Assembly: GCA_025174535.1 (NCBI GenBank)
Contig: JALBUN010000049.1
Location: 186,001-250,000 of the forward strand
Length of the DNA: 64,000 nucleotides
Direction: 5' to 3'
DNA from: Cantharellus purpuraceus
Lineage: Eukaryota; Basidiomycota; Agaricomycetes; Cantharellales; Hydnaceae
Part shown: positions 48,615 through 62,404 of the stretch, piece by piece
How positions within the stretch are numbered: position 1 is the first letter of the stretch
Layout of the letters: each line of letters opens with the position of its first letter
Translations under genes and position numbers: made by a program
The notes under the pieces: model-generated
The model's database searches: none
What the model was told of the DNA's origin: nothing
Seen by the model: only the letters and a program-made list of their open reading frames with translations

Positions 48615-50637
48615 ACCTATCCTGTTGAACTTTTTACCATCGGTAGCATAGTCCTCCCGCGCATGCAGTTGTATGTATATGTTCTGGAATAAAAAATGCA
48701 TTCATGTTCAAGATATTTTGTTCCTGCTCCACTGTGTGAGGACAAGAACATGGTCGTGAGAAGAGAATCGTTCATCATACCATATTTGGGTCTCCGCGTG
48801 AAAACATCAATCACATCACGCTTCCGTTCCAACAATAGAACTGGCGGGTTGCTTTCGCACCTATTGTATTGCTGGCAGGAGAGGACCAAGTCAATTAACT
48901 GAGTCACCGGACGATACTTCCTTTCTCATCCTAGGCAGGCACCCCAAGTTAATGTCAAGTCAATAGCACGATCTAAGCTCGGATCATGATCCCTTTCGCG
49001 TACAGGTATCAAGCTGACAATATAGAAGCCGAAGTAGCAGCCCTTTCAGTTTCATTTACCATGCAACTTTCACTCTCACATGGACATGCCTAAAGCGATG
49101 CTACAATTATCCCAACGGCACAGCTATCCATTGCCTCATTCGTTTAATGCCATGTCAAGCCGAAACCTACTTCCTAACCCTAATCCTTTGCCGTAGAGAC
49201 CAGACACTTGCCTTGTTTGGTCCCCGAACATCAACCGACGCTTCACGTGCCAAGTCCTGCCTAACTTCCGGTACCTCGACCCTGACTTTCACATCAAGGA
49301 GACATTCTTGAATTCTATGTTTGGGCTGTGTCGATGTGGGAAACGGTTGAGGATGCTGCTCAGTTTGCCAGGAATAACACCATCTCGAAGGACTCGCAAC
49401 GGCCAATCAATCCGTCGTGTCTGACAAACCCGGCCGTAGTACCGAACCTAACCATCGGACCCATGCTGCTACCGTAATTGTCACTGCAGGGAACGGTCGG
49501 GTAAGGATATGTTATGCCACATTCCGGAGGCCGGAAGTCAACGACTCCTCTCATTGCCAGAAGGGTTGCCGTGTCAGTTTCCCACTTGCCGCGGGCACAT
49601 CCGTTTGTTCAAATATACACGCCACCATGGGCATGCACGCCACGACAAATTACGCAAACACACTCAGGTGGCCCCTACACAGACAGGCCGCACCACATGC
49701 CCTGGGCGCGTTGCTCCATGACGAACCCACATGGCATGGCACAGTCCGGGACGTGAGCGACCGTCAATTCGATTTCAGGCTACGACATTACTTGTCAAGG
49801 ACAGTCGTGTCGTGCATACCCAGTACTGGCGATTCAAAGGCGTGAGTGTCGGCAATTCATTTATGTGATGTACTGGTATAGTCAATTAATCTACATGACA
49901 GTGGGATCATCAGAGATCCAGTAATGAAGAAGAAATAGGGAATTAATAAATCGCCTAATAATTTCAGTAACTTACAGTGATGACATCCAGACAGAAGTCT
50001 GCATCATTAGCAGTGACCTCGCTCCGGCAGGCGCACTCCCCCAAAACCTCAACTCTATACGCACCTAAACCAAGCCACATACTAGTGTTTCATCTGAAGC
50101 ACGGGACCTGATTTTCGAGGCACAGTCTTCATCGATCGTTGTACAATGATGTTGTTCAAAATCATTTTCTAGAATATTAGTGCTGCAGCGTGAGTACCAT
50201 GGGAGAATTGAATTGAGGGCTGAGGGTTGCGGTGTAAATCTCAGAAACCCACCAACATTCCAAAGGTGATCCCGAGGTTCCTAATGCCCTCTCGAGACCT
50301 ATGGAGTACAGGGCAATCATCCGGTAACAGCATATTAAATGTGCCTGCCAATCTTGTTCGTTGCAAGGTATAGTCGTACTGCAGCGCGTAACATGTCGAA
50401 ACTGTCATCAGTAGAGCTTGAGTCCATGGAGACTGATTTGGTGCCTCAGGCTTGATTCGGGGCAGAATGTTGACAGCTGCGAGACTCCCAACATGAGGTT
50501 GCAATCGGCAGCACTGATGATGGCAATGCAGTCAAGGACTGTTGCTGACGAGGAAGCTATTGAATTCTCCGTTGCCCATGCAAGTAGTAGATAGAAGAAT
50601 AGGGTGAACGGAAACTTCCGTTAACACGGCCAACGCT
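48615..50637. other. 2-kb stretch without a supported gene
   Basis: Short frames on both strands (for example 49417-49845 plus and 49167-49406 minus) lack motifs, convincing introns or coding character. The part from about 49850 to 50240 is AT-richer. No repeats or mobile-element ends were recognised. Confidence 0.4.
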
Positions 50638-51202
50638 ATGCCAGAGAGCTCTCCATTCCCTCTGCAAGGCTCCTGCTTCTGCGGGACAATCACATTCACC
50701 ATCACATCATCTCCCATTCTCAAAGCATACTGCCACTGTAGCAACTGCCAACGCCTCACAGGTCAGTCGTCTCACTCACTTACCTCGCTCACCCCAAACC
50801 CTCAGCCACAATCATGACATCTAACGTGCACATAATAAATATTCACCTGGAGGCTGCCCCTTCGTCCACACCGTGCACGTACCCCACTCCTCATTCGCAT
50901 GGACACACCAATCCGAATCCGAATCCACCCTAGACACCTACACCATACCATCCAAAAACTATAAAACGCGCTACCGCTGCAAAACGTGCGGCACAGGCGT
51001 CGCCTCCTATAATGCACAAAAGGCGACATGGAGCGTGTGGGGGGCGTTGTTCAAGCGCGGTGAGGAGGGGAGGCTTGACAGCCAGGTGTGGGAGGTGATT
51101 AAACCCGATGCGCATATTTTCTATGGGACGAGGATGCTGGATGTCAATGATGAGGTGGGGAAGTGGGAGGGTTATAAGGACGTCTCAAAGAGACTGGGCT
51201 GA
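50638..51202 (+). CDS. GFA/CENP-V-type zinc-binding protein (Mss4-like fold)
   Basis: Two exons (50638-50761 and 50853-51202) give 157 residues. The cysteine pattern is that of the GFA domain: CFCG near residue 13-16, CHCSNC in the middle of exon 1, and CKTCG in exon 2. These cysteines bind structural and putative catalytic zinc. The remaining parts (GCPFVHTVHVP, IFYGTRMLDVNDEVGKWEGY) fit fungal members of the family. The family includes glutathione-dependent formaldehyde-activating enzyme, but fungal genomes carry many paralogues of unknown substrate, so an enzyme name is not justified. The protein is likely cytosolic. It is convergent with the methyltransferase gene, with 500 bp between stops. 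Confidence 0.85.
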
Positions 51203-51701
51203 GAAGTGTTTGAAGATGAGTATATAGTAACAAGTGTTGGCAATCCAACATCAGTCGGCTTGGACAACATCACGAGCGCAGCATTCTGGTACTGCAGGTA
51301 TTTCGAGTAAAGTTTGTGTCTTTTCCTATAATCACGCAGCATCCGATGGATATGTATGCCCTGATATGTCACGCCCATGTCAGGAAATCATGGTTGGAAG
51401 CATGGGGAGATCGACACTGAAATTCCCAAATTTAACAGTCTGCTGACACCATTAGCGATTTGGAAATCGTGCGGGAGTTGCCATGTTCTCTTTGGACCTG
51501 AGAGGCATCTTGCCGAGCTCATACACTCACCGCCAAGATGTTTGTCTCCGTGAATCAACGCATCAGAAGTAGAGGTGAGGAAGAATTCTGACAATGCTCA
51601 AAACAGTCTGAAATTCGGAAATTACGAGGGAGTCGTCACATTCCCCTTTGCTAAGCACTTTTCACCTTTCCCATCCAAATGTTAACATACCGAGTGATCG
51701 T

Positions 51702-52783
51702 CTAATCTGCCAAGTAAAACTCCCAGGTTCTGTCCTCGGCTCTGTCCAGAGCAGAATCTTCACCTCTCTTAATACCTTTCACCCACCCCTTGGTCATACG
51801 ATGCTCATATCCTTTCCATTCGTCTTGTCTGAATGCAGTCGAACGGAGTTGGATGTATCGCGGGTGTGGTGTTGAGGGAGTGACAGAGGACACGTGGGGT
51901 GGAGGTGGCTTCTTCGCCAGCCGGGGTACATCCCTGTATAAATGTCACATTATTGCAAATGAGAGGGGGGTAAGTCAATTGGGCACACCATAGTGTATAA
52001 GGTGGCGCATTGCGGAGGGTAATTAGAACCGTTCCGCGTTCCTTGATTTCGGGATTTTCCAAGATCTCGCAGCCATCGTCCCCGTCGGAATCCGTTTCTC
52101 CGCGTCTCCGTTTTCGGGGTTGTCGAGATGCAATTGATGGTGCCGCACCGTCTTCCAGCAGCGGGGCCACAGACTTCAGAAAATCAAGAATAAGAAGTTG
52201 GTTTGACAGCACATTACGATCCTGGTTGGATATGCCCTTGCCTACCCCGCACGTCGTCCGGTGAGTCTATGCATACGAAGCGAATGAGACCCAACACACC
52301 AGCATGCGGGAAATTCCACACGATCCTCTGCCACCTCCGCTTCCTTAGCTCCTTACACCCCTCCAACCGCCTCGCATCCACACCAAACAACACCACCACA
52401 CCCATACCCCTCAGCTCCCCCACAATCTCCTGCGCGTCAGGATACTTCTCATAGCATGCCTCTTCCGAATCATACGTCGTCGCTGTCACGTTGCACGGCG
52501 GCAAATGCGCAAGCACATCGTGTCCCGACGAAAACAACGCCCTCGCAAACGAAAAGTTCCCCTCACCCACAAGCAATATCGTATCAGATGCCTTCAAGGG
52601 TATCGTGTGCGCATTCGACTGTGTAGCAATAGAACGTTTGCCCTTGGATTTCGCGCTGGGCCTTTTTGCCTTTTTGAGAGTCAATTCCTTCTTTGCGGCT
52701 TCTTTCGCTTTCTGAAACTGCGTCTTCCGCTGCTTTTCTTGAAAATCTGATAATGTCGCTTTGAGATTGGTCTTTTTGCCCAT
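51702..52783 (-). CDS. Bmt5-like 25S rRNA (uridine-N3) methyltransferase
   Basis: Three exons (52783-52300, 52241-51989, 51933-51702) give 322 residues. A lysine-rich N-terminus (nuclear/nucleolar type) precedes the methyltransferase core with SAM-binding motif ILLVGEGNFSFARAL. Further family features are VTATTYDSEEACYEKYPDA, WNFPHAGKGISNQDRNVL, RGTVLITLRNAPPYTLW and the C-terminal FRQDEWKGYEHRMTKG. This is the DUF2431 family, which includes yeast Bmt5 and Bmt6 that make m3U in 25S rRNA. The GEGNFSF start and the overall length favour the Bmt5 type. The start chosen is the MGKKTN methionine; an upstream in-frame ATG would add 17 residues. It is divergent from RAMP4, with 144 bp between starts. 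Confidence 0.88.
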
Positions 52784-52927
52784 CGAAAGTCGTAGTGCGG
52801 CAGCGCCAAAGATTTCTTCTGCTAAGTAAGGCAAGCGCCCAGTCGACGTCTACCCTGTATCTATTGCCACGTCCGCAAAACTTGGCCCCTTAAACCACGA
52901 TTATTAGCTCTTATCACTCTATTCATC

Positions 52928-53288
52928 ATGGTCAGTTGTCTCAAAGAAACATGCTGTATCCCGGGTGCTCAGCTGAACCTCTGTTACTGGGTAGCCGACG
53001 GCGTTTGAGATGCGTCAGAAGAACGCCGCGTTCGCTAACAATGTTCGTACGGGCAAGAACCCCACTAAACCCTCTCGTGCAGAAATCGCTGCTAAGCGCA
53101 GCCCAGTAGGTAATGTGAGCTTGCCACAGTGCATGTTGCAGAACTAATGATAGAGCAGGGCTATGGGCCCTAGGTCTCATTATTTTCGTCGTGTTCGGAG
53201 GAGGTGGGTTGCTTTAGATCCACTCTTTGCAAGTAACCTAACTCGCCGCACAGTCGTATTTGAGATTGCGAGACAATTATTCCTATGA
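52928..53288 (+). CDS. RAMP4/SERP1 (Ysy6-type) ER translocon protein
   Basis: Four small exons (52928-52930, 52995-53109, 53159-53203, 53254-53288) join in phase to give 65 residues. Exon 1 is only the ATG. The N-terminal half is basic (MRQKNAAFANNVRTGKN, then KRSPV), and the C-terminal half is a single tail-anchor-type hydrophobic segment (LWALGLIIFVVFGGVVFEI) ending RQLFL. This size and layout are typical of the stress-associated ER protein family, which binds the Sec61 translocon and helps stabilise membrane proteins under ER stress. The gene is easy to miss because every exon is short. It is convergent with the WD40 gene, with about 90 bp between stops. Confidence 0.88.
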
Positions 53289-53379
53289 TGCGCATGCATG
53301 TACTGGTGGTCAATACGGAGGCAGCTTAATACACAATGTACACCACAAAACAAAAAAGCAGAACCACCCCGGACGGTGC

Positions 53380-55702
<2,323 letters not shown>

Positions 55703-56208
55703 AGCAACCTCTGACTCTCAAACAGTATGAGATGATTGCAAGTGAAAGGGTGTGAGTTGGTTTGCTGGATGTGGGACTCAGGTAAGTGGATTGCGATCAG
55801 CTGCTAGACCCAGGGCAATATGTCAATGCATCTTGTGGATTAGAAGATGACAGAGACTGGTTTACTTGCCTGCTCCAGTGTAAATCAGAAGTGATTCAAG
55901 CCTAACAGAGTAGTTGGGTGGTGGTGTTATGGAAGACGCGAGAAAGCAAGACGCGACTACACGCGTTTACGCGCTGACTGCCGTCCCGATTTCACTTTCA
56001 GAATATGCGATGAAGATTTACCACATAGCATTAAACCAACCTCAAGTGCAGGTCTACTAGTCGACAGAAGCATGCAGTTTATCTCGCAATTCTATTTTAT
56101 TCCTCGTCTCAGCCTCTTAGAGAAGTACACCAGCTAGCAGGCCACGGTGACCCATGCATGCATGCCACGACGTAGGTCTAACAGTTTATAGACCAATAGT
56201 CATGCAAT

Positions 56209-56663
56209 CTATGCAGAGTCCTTCTCCCACTTTGCAACAAGCTTTTCTAAATCAAAGTTCGGGTCTTCCGGGTTGGTGATCACTACAGCATGAACGAAAG
56301 GAAAATCAGTACTCCAAGCACTCCAGCCCTACAGCAAGCTCCAAAGCACAAGAATCATATAGCAACAAGCTAAACTCTTAAACGACGCAAAAAAATTCAC
56401 TCACCGTCGTCTTTACTATGTAGCTGCTTGTCTCTCCAAGCTTGCCGGGCTCGTTTCAACAGCTCCTCATGTCTCTCCTCAGCATGCTTCTCCTTCTTCG
56501 CATTCTCCTGCGCCCGCAATGTGCGCCGGTGTACAATGCCATAAAACACGCCGGTCAGCAGCGCTGAGTAGCGCACGACCTGCCAGGACATCGATAAATT
56601 CCGGGGAGCACGTCGGATTCCCGGATAAGCAAAGAGACATACATTCACTGTCGATGATACCAT
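56209..56663 (-). CDS. Mitochondrial F1Fo ATP synthase subunit e
   Basis: Three exons (56663-56643, 56579-56405, 56282-56209) give 89 residues. The N-terminus MVSSTVNVVRYSALLTGVFY leads into a single membrane segment carrying the GVFYG (GxxxG) motif. This motif is used by subunit e to pair with subunit g and stabilise ATP synthase dimers at cristae edges. A charged helix (ENAKKEKHAEERHEELL) and the family's end motif (NPEDPNFDLEKLVAKWEKDS) follow. An in-frame ATG four codons upstream is possible, but the shorter start matches other fungal sequences. The second intron, about 120 nt, is longer than usual here. Confidence 0.9.
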
Positions 56664-57125
56664 GTCTATGCTCAAGGTGAGGTCCCGGATCTATGTATCC
56701 GGATAAAGGCTTGTGAAAAGAAACCCGGCGGTTGTTTTACAAGCCCTCGGTTCTAAGGGAGGAAGAGGACAGTTGGCGAAAAGAGTGCCTGATACACAAA
56801 AAGGAGTCAGCAAATTCATATGACATGGTGTTTGAACATCTCCGTGCCACCACGCACCTTTGACACAAGGAGTATCTAACGGTGAGAACTTGACCAACTT
56901 TTTGCTACCGCGGCGTTGCATCATACCTGGTCGGAGATAGGATTGTGAAGACGAACTGCTAACAGCCAGTGCATTGATAATGCATCTAGTTCTCGACAGC
57001 CACAGCATTCGGCATCAATCTACATCTTCATTCGTAAAAACATACATGATAGTCGCAACCTGTGGGAGGCTTCGCGACGATTGCCAATGCTGCGAAACAT
57101 TCACGATTGAACCGCATGAACTGAC
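56664..57125. other. Intergenic region between phospholipase C and ATP synthase e
   Basis: Both flanking genes read leftwards. It should hold the phospholipase 3' end and the promoter of subunit e. No gene is supported. Confidence 0.4.
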
Positions 57126-59832
57126 TCAGAATCCTTGACCCGAATCAGAACTCTTCGTCACGGAGAAGACGCTGAACCTCCCCGCCTCAGCTCCTGACAC
57201 CAAGCGTGGGGGGTGTCCGGAAATGGACAAGAATTTCCCCCCAGAAAGATTTTCCACCGTGTATCCTTGGCCATTTCCTAGATCTGTTATATTGAAAACG
57301 GCTGCTTCACAGGTCGATGAAGACTGTCGCAGGTTATTACAAACAAATTGATGCGACCCCGCAAACTGCAGATTAAAAGTAGTAGCAGGAGGTGGAGCCG
57401 TGGCGTGCAAGATAAACCGAAGATTTGGAGCATCGTGTGACGGTATAGCAGGAGAGATACCCAATGCTTCGTTTCTGGCATCAAGGGAAAGTGCGTTCCC
57501 GTTCGACTCGAAAACTAGGAATCGGCCTTCTGTGAGGGATCCTCGGACATTCTGTTGAAAAAGGCAACCGTCATCATTTGGGGATACTAGACGGTGTAAT
57601 CTGTACTTTGAATCCATCCTCGATCGTGAGGGAGTTTTGGCGTGTCTGCTGGCCGTAGGGAATTGGAGGTTGTGGGTCAGGGAATTCAGCTTCGCATGTT
57701 GCTACGCCTGCTTAACATGTTAAATACCGCTTTGCATCATAGAAAGGAACGGACCTGTAAATTGACCCTGTTGGTTCATTAAGGGAGGTGTCGGAACTGG
57801 GAGATCAGGGATTGTCAGATCGGGCTAGGGTAGTGGAATTAATATTTTCATAGGAAGCCTTTGTTTTCGGTTATTCTTACATGTGCAAAATCAAACATTT
57901 GAGTGAGATCCGACATGTGGTCGCGACGCCAAGAGTTTAGTTGGTCAGTTACAATAGGCTGTCCTTTTTTTGCTGTCAACCACTTCTCCTGGATACGAGT
58001 AAGCAATCAGTTCAAGTCAATGACAACAAGATATTCCGCCTGCCAAGAACATGATCTGGGAACTGTGATCGCTGTGAGCCGTAAAGACATTCCCTCCGCG
58101 CGACCAAGGGCTAATGGCGGTGAAGGGAAGGCGGAATCCAGGTCCTGCGAACACAGTTTCCGAAGTGTTGAATGGGTTCTGAGCAAGATGTGAAGATGCC
58201 ATTATATACCGTTGAGTATTTGATTACACACCGTCATCCATTCACCCGGCGTGTTCGTTGGCGCAAAGATAGGAAGTACGCTGCATCATAACGTCTCTAG
58301 TGAATTTTCTTCAAATAGGCGGGATGATTTACGTACTGGTCTCCCCAGCCACCCTGCAATAGTAATCGAATCAGCATCACATAGTCACATTTAGTAAAGA
58401 TGTATACCGTTTCATCGTACGAAATGAAAAGTATCGTGGAATTGTACTTGGGGCTATTGATTACAGCATTGGTGATTTGCTGCTGGAACCATGCGCCGTC
58501 ATGTGGTGTCCATGGTGGATGTTCGGACAGCTCCATTGGCCCGATAATATAACTCACTTCAGGAAGAGTTCCTGCTGCGGCTGCATCATAGAACGCTTGC
58601 AGACCAAGGAAAGATAATCCTCGCTGAGCAAGACTGCTGCCGTTGGGGGCGGTTCGGAATTGTTCAAACCAGGCAAAACTGTGGGCCATCAATATACACT
58701 CCTGTATTTCTTGCATAGTGCTCACGGATTGTCATCAAAGTTGTCCGTCTCTACATGTATTTGTCAGCATTAAGTACTTGGTTGATCCGGGCAATCACAC
58801 CTTGATACTAAACACAAAGTCCATGAGCCTTTGCATGTAATATAAGGCGAGGAATGGTCTCCTACCACTTGCCAAGTAACGTTTGCATCCTCCATGAATT
58901 CCGCGTATGTCTTCCACTCGTAAGGGAAGCAATTCAAGTTCGGAGCTTCGCAACCAGGCGTCACGTTGTTGTCAATCACGACACCTCCTTGACCGAGAGA
59001 CTGTGGCCCTCCAGGTACATTGACAGATCCACTGGCCCAAAACGCTAAATGGAGTTTACGCCAACGCAGCGACCAACAATGAGGAAGGCTGCACACCTCG
59101 ATTGGGGTGGGTACTTGCAACGACAGCCTCCGCATACATGTCCGCTAAAGTCCACCCTTCAGCTAGAGCAAAATGAGTAGGAATGTCTTGCTTCTCAAAA
59201 TGACCCCAGGAAAAAGGTGTATTCTTTATGACCCATTCATTATTATCTCCCTGGGCGAACGCGTTATGATTTGCAGTGAACCCTGAACCAACGATAAAGC
59301 AGTTATACGGTTCCAATTATGAGCATGATGAGCAGGCGCTAACCATTGCTTCCAGCGATCATGCATTGTGTGGCAATACTGATGTTTCCTCCGGCGCCAT
59401 TTATATAGAAGGGTAGAAGGTCGGTTGTTGCATTAGTGACAGACGGATTAACCGGCCTTGCCAATGCTATATGAAAATAGGGTTCAAGTTCAAGGTACCC
59501 TGCACTCACTGAAACCATATCGGCCTGCCGTTCTCGGCGATATGGATGTTGGGATCAGCGAATCCACGAACACCAGCCATTGTTCCAAAGTACTGTTCAT
59601 GCTTCCTTCAGAAATACCTTCAATATAACCGAAAGGTAGCCACGAACATGATCAAAGGCACGATTTTCCTGCATAAAGAGGACCACTGATCGCAAGATCA
59701 ACTTCATCTCGATCGCTCTGCAGCGCCTGACTTACCATGCTCGACATCCCGGATGGTGCCCGTTTGCGCCAAGACAGCCGGAAGGAATAAACACAATGCC
59801 AATTGACACTTCGACTTTGAGAGAAGAGCCAT
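57126..59832 (-). CDS. Secreted phosphoesterase/phospholipase C-like enzyme
   Basis: A multi-exon gene. The protein starts with a signal peptide (MALLSKSKCQLALCLFLPAV, cleavage likely near LAQT). The catalytic start of the phosphoesterase family follows: VVLFMQENRAFDHYFGTMAG, with the metal/nucleophile region ENR-x-FDH. Later conserved parts are GSGFTANHNAF, LSEHPPWTPHDGAWF, ILFISYDETGGWGDQ and FTAHSDHSSQIMFL. These match bacterial and fungal phospholipase C and acid phosphatase-type enzymes that act on phosphocholine lipids or other phosphoesters outside the cell. The C-terminal portion (EDGFK, NVRGSLTEGRFLVFESNG onward) forms the usual beta-rich tail. The precise substrate cannot be told. 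Introns were resolved at several but not all junctions. It is divergent from the multicopper oxidase. Confidence 0.87.
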
Positions 59833-60149
59833 TGCGAAGCGCACAGGCCCTGAACTCAGATCTCCTGCTTCGTCCTTAAGTAGTCTTTGCCTTTATTAGC
59901 GAAGACTCTGAGAGTTCACATGATGTGAATGCTATCAACACCGTCTGTGTTCCGACGACAAATATAGCGGGAATTACATCGCCAGCCGATTTCAGTTGAC
60001 TCAACAGTGCTGAGACCCACATGTCCAGACGCACGTGCGCACGGCGGGTAAGAAATGTTCCTGAACGGAACATTGAAGCCGTAAATCCATCAAGATGACT
60101 GTCCAGTGGAAATGACGCCGTGAGACGCCCGAGCTTATGGCCCTCGACG
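59833..60149. promoter_or_regulatory. Shared promoter region of phospholipase C and multicopper oxidase
   Basis: 317 bp separate the two divergent start codons. A long minus-strand frame crosses the region but is an antisense shadow. Shared regulation is plausible but not shown. Confidence 0.4.
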
Positions 60150-62404
60150 ATGGGTTTCGTCCGTCCACTGCGGCTGGTGCTCAGCTTGCCGGTTTTCCTC
60201 GCTGCGGTTTGGTTGCTTATTAGTCGAGAGTCTTTCCTGCAGCGTGTCGGCAATTGGAGCTCCAAGGTTGCGTTGAACGTCGATACGTTTGACGCTCGTC
60301 TCAATCCCGAAATACACGCTCGAAGACCTGCTAAGACTGTGGTGCTTGACTGGGAGATCCGACAGGAATTACGTTCACCAGATGGTGTGCAAAAGTCGGT
60401 ATACACAGTCAACGGTCCGCGATGTGCTTCTTGCTTGTTGAGGTTGTGATGACGGTGCTGTCCAGGCGTATTTCCTGGTCCGACGATTGAGGCGCGGTCG
60501 GGCGACCGTATCCTCTTGAGAGTACGAAATGAACTTGATACAGAACCCACTGCTGTTCATTTCCATGGCATCCGACAACTTGGATCCAACTCCATGGACG
60601 GCACTCCTGGTCTAACACAGGTATTCGATGCATTTTATGAAGCGAGACGTCAATTGTAATTGTGCAACCCTCACATCAAGTGTGCAATTCAGCCAGGACA
60701 TTCCTTTCTCTATAATTTCACTATCTCTAACCAAACCGGCACATATTGGTGCGTTTTTTGGTTCCATGGAATGGCCTGATGCGTCAATTTTGTCTTCATA
60801 GGTGGCACTCTCATTCTCTCAGTCAAAGGGCGGATGGTCTCTTTGGTGCCTTTGTGATACACGACCCCATCGACAACACTCAACCACTGTCGGACATTGG
60901 GCATTCCAAAGAAGATCTCCGAATTCGTGAAGAGCACCCACTTCCTTCCGAACGCTTACTGCTCATAGGCGACTGGTACCATCGTAACTCAACTGCCATG
61001 CTCAGCTGGTACCGGAGTAAGAGGAGTTATGGTTACGTGCGTGGGATGTTTGGAAACTAAATTTCTAGCTAAAATTGCTCCCAGGAACCCACTCCAGAAA
61101 CGGCTTTGTTCAATGGTGTCAATGCATTCGATTGCTCCCGCGCCAGCCGGTTCGTGCAATGTGATACCTCAAAGGGAAGAAAACCGTATTTGTTCCTCGA
61201 CCCCCATTCCAAAACGAGACTGCGGTTGGTGAATACCGGGTATGTGTGTTTTTGTAGAGAACAAGAAACTAGATTAGCAGTCTGATCTGACGTCCAGAAA
61301 TCTTGCTGATCTCGAAATTTCCCTGGGATCTCATTCTTTAGTTGTTATCGAGGCTGACGGGTCGCGTGTGACACCGCAGACAGTGAAATCTGTCGTTCTT
61401 TCGCCCGGCCAAAGATATTCTGTGATTTTGGATCCTCATCCATCGGTCAAGCCGCACGAGGGAGACTCGTATTGGCTACGGCTTAGTATGAGTGAAGAGT
61501 GCTTCAACATACCCAGTAGGATATCATATTATTATATAATACCAAGCATTTATAGACACCTTGCAGATGCGGCATTGGACATGGAGCAGTTTATACGCGT
61601 GTTTTATGGCGATTCGCGAACCACCAAAAGTTCTGGTCCAACATTTCCTTTTGCTCTCGATTCCAGTCTCCCGGAATTTGACTTATTCTCCTTGAAGCCA
61701 CTTGAAGAGACATTGTTGCCTCCAGTAGATCAACAAATCAAAATCTACGTGAACTCCATGAAGATGGATCGTCTCGGCGGGATTCCATACGGCTATGTTA
61801 ATCAAACGAGCTGGGTCCCCGATGCGGCTCAACCATTATTATTGCGTGACACGGAGAAAAGCCTCGTGAGCGGGTGGGGTGAGCATCAGCTGGTTGTGAC
61901 GACCGATCGCAAGGCGGCGAGCGTCGTTGAGTTGATCATCAATAACCTGGACGAGGGACCGCATCCCTTTCATTTGGTGAGATGGCGTCGATATCAGTGC
62001 ATGCCATCATAATCTACTAACATTACCTAATATCAGCATGGTCATCATTTTTATCCACTGCAAACCCACAAATCTACATATGGCTGGGGTATGTATAACC
62101 ATACCACAGGCCATTATTCTCCAGAGATGGCGCCTGTCCTCAGAGATACCCTCACCATTCCCCGACGGGGACATGTGGTAATTCGCTTCTTGGCCGATGC
62201 CCCTGGCATGTGGCTCTTCCACTGCCATGTCCTGGTGCATCTGAGCACAGGGTGAGTCTTCTTTCTGGTTTCGCGTCCTACTTACTGAATGACACTTTTG
62301 TTAGAATGGCGATGACTTTCAATGTGAGGCCGGATTTGGTCCCTGGATACGAAAAGCAGGCTGTTCTTGATGGATGCTCAAGGTCTGGGTCTCCATCTGG
62401 TTAG
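60150..62404 (+). CDS. Membrane-anchored multicopper oxidase
   Basis: A multi-exon gene with introns after TVN, LTQ, TYW, SYGY, NTG, FNIP and HPFHL, among others. A hydrophobic N-terminal segment (LRLVLSLPVFLAAVWLLIS), preceded by few residues, suggests a signal anchor. All four copper-binding regions are present: HFHG, WHSHS, HPFHLHGHHF and HCHVLVHLSTGM, the last with the axial methionine. Three cupredoxin domains are recognisable. These enzymes oxidise phenols, amines or metal ions with reduction of oxygen to water. The sequence looks closer to ascomycete-type or ferroxidase/pigment oxidases than to white-rot laccases, but the substrate is not decidable. The start was chosen because an earlier ATG at 60137 is out of frame. 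Confidence 0.9.

Noticed and set aside
47650..48701. Two long minus-strand frames over gene C
   Set aside because: They are shadows of gene C on the opposite strand. Gene C matches its paralogues in sequence and intron position.
59876..60550. 224-codon minus-strand frame
   Set aside because: It crosses the promoter and is antisense to the first exons of the multicopper oxidase, with no recognisable motif.
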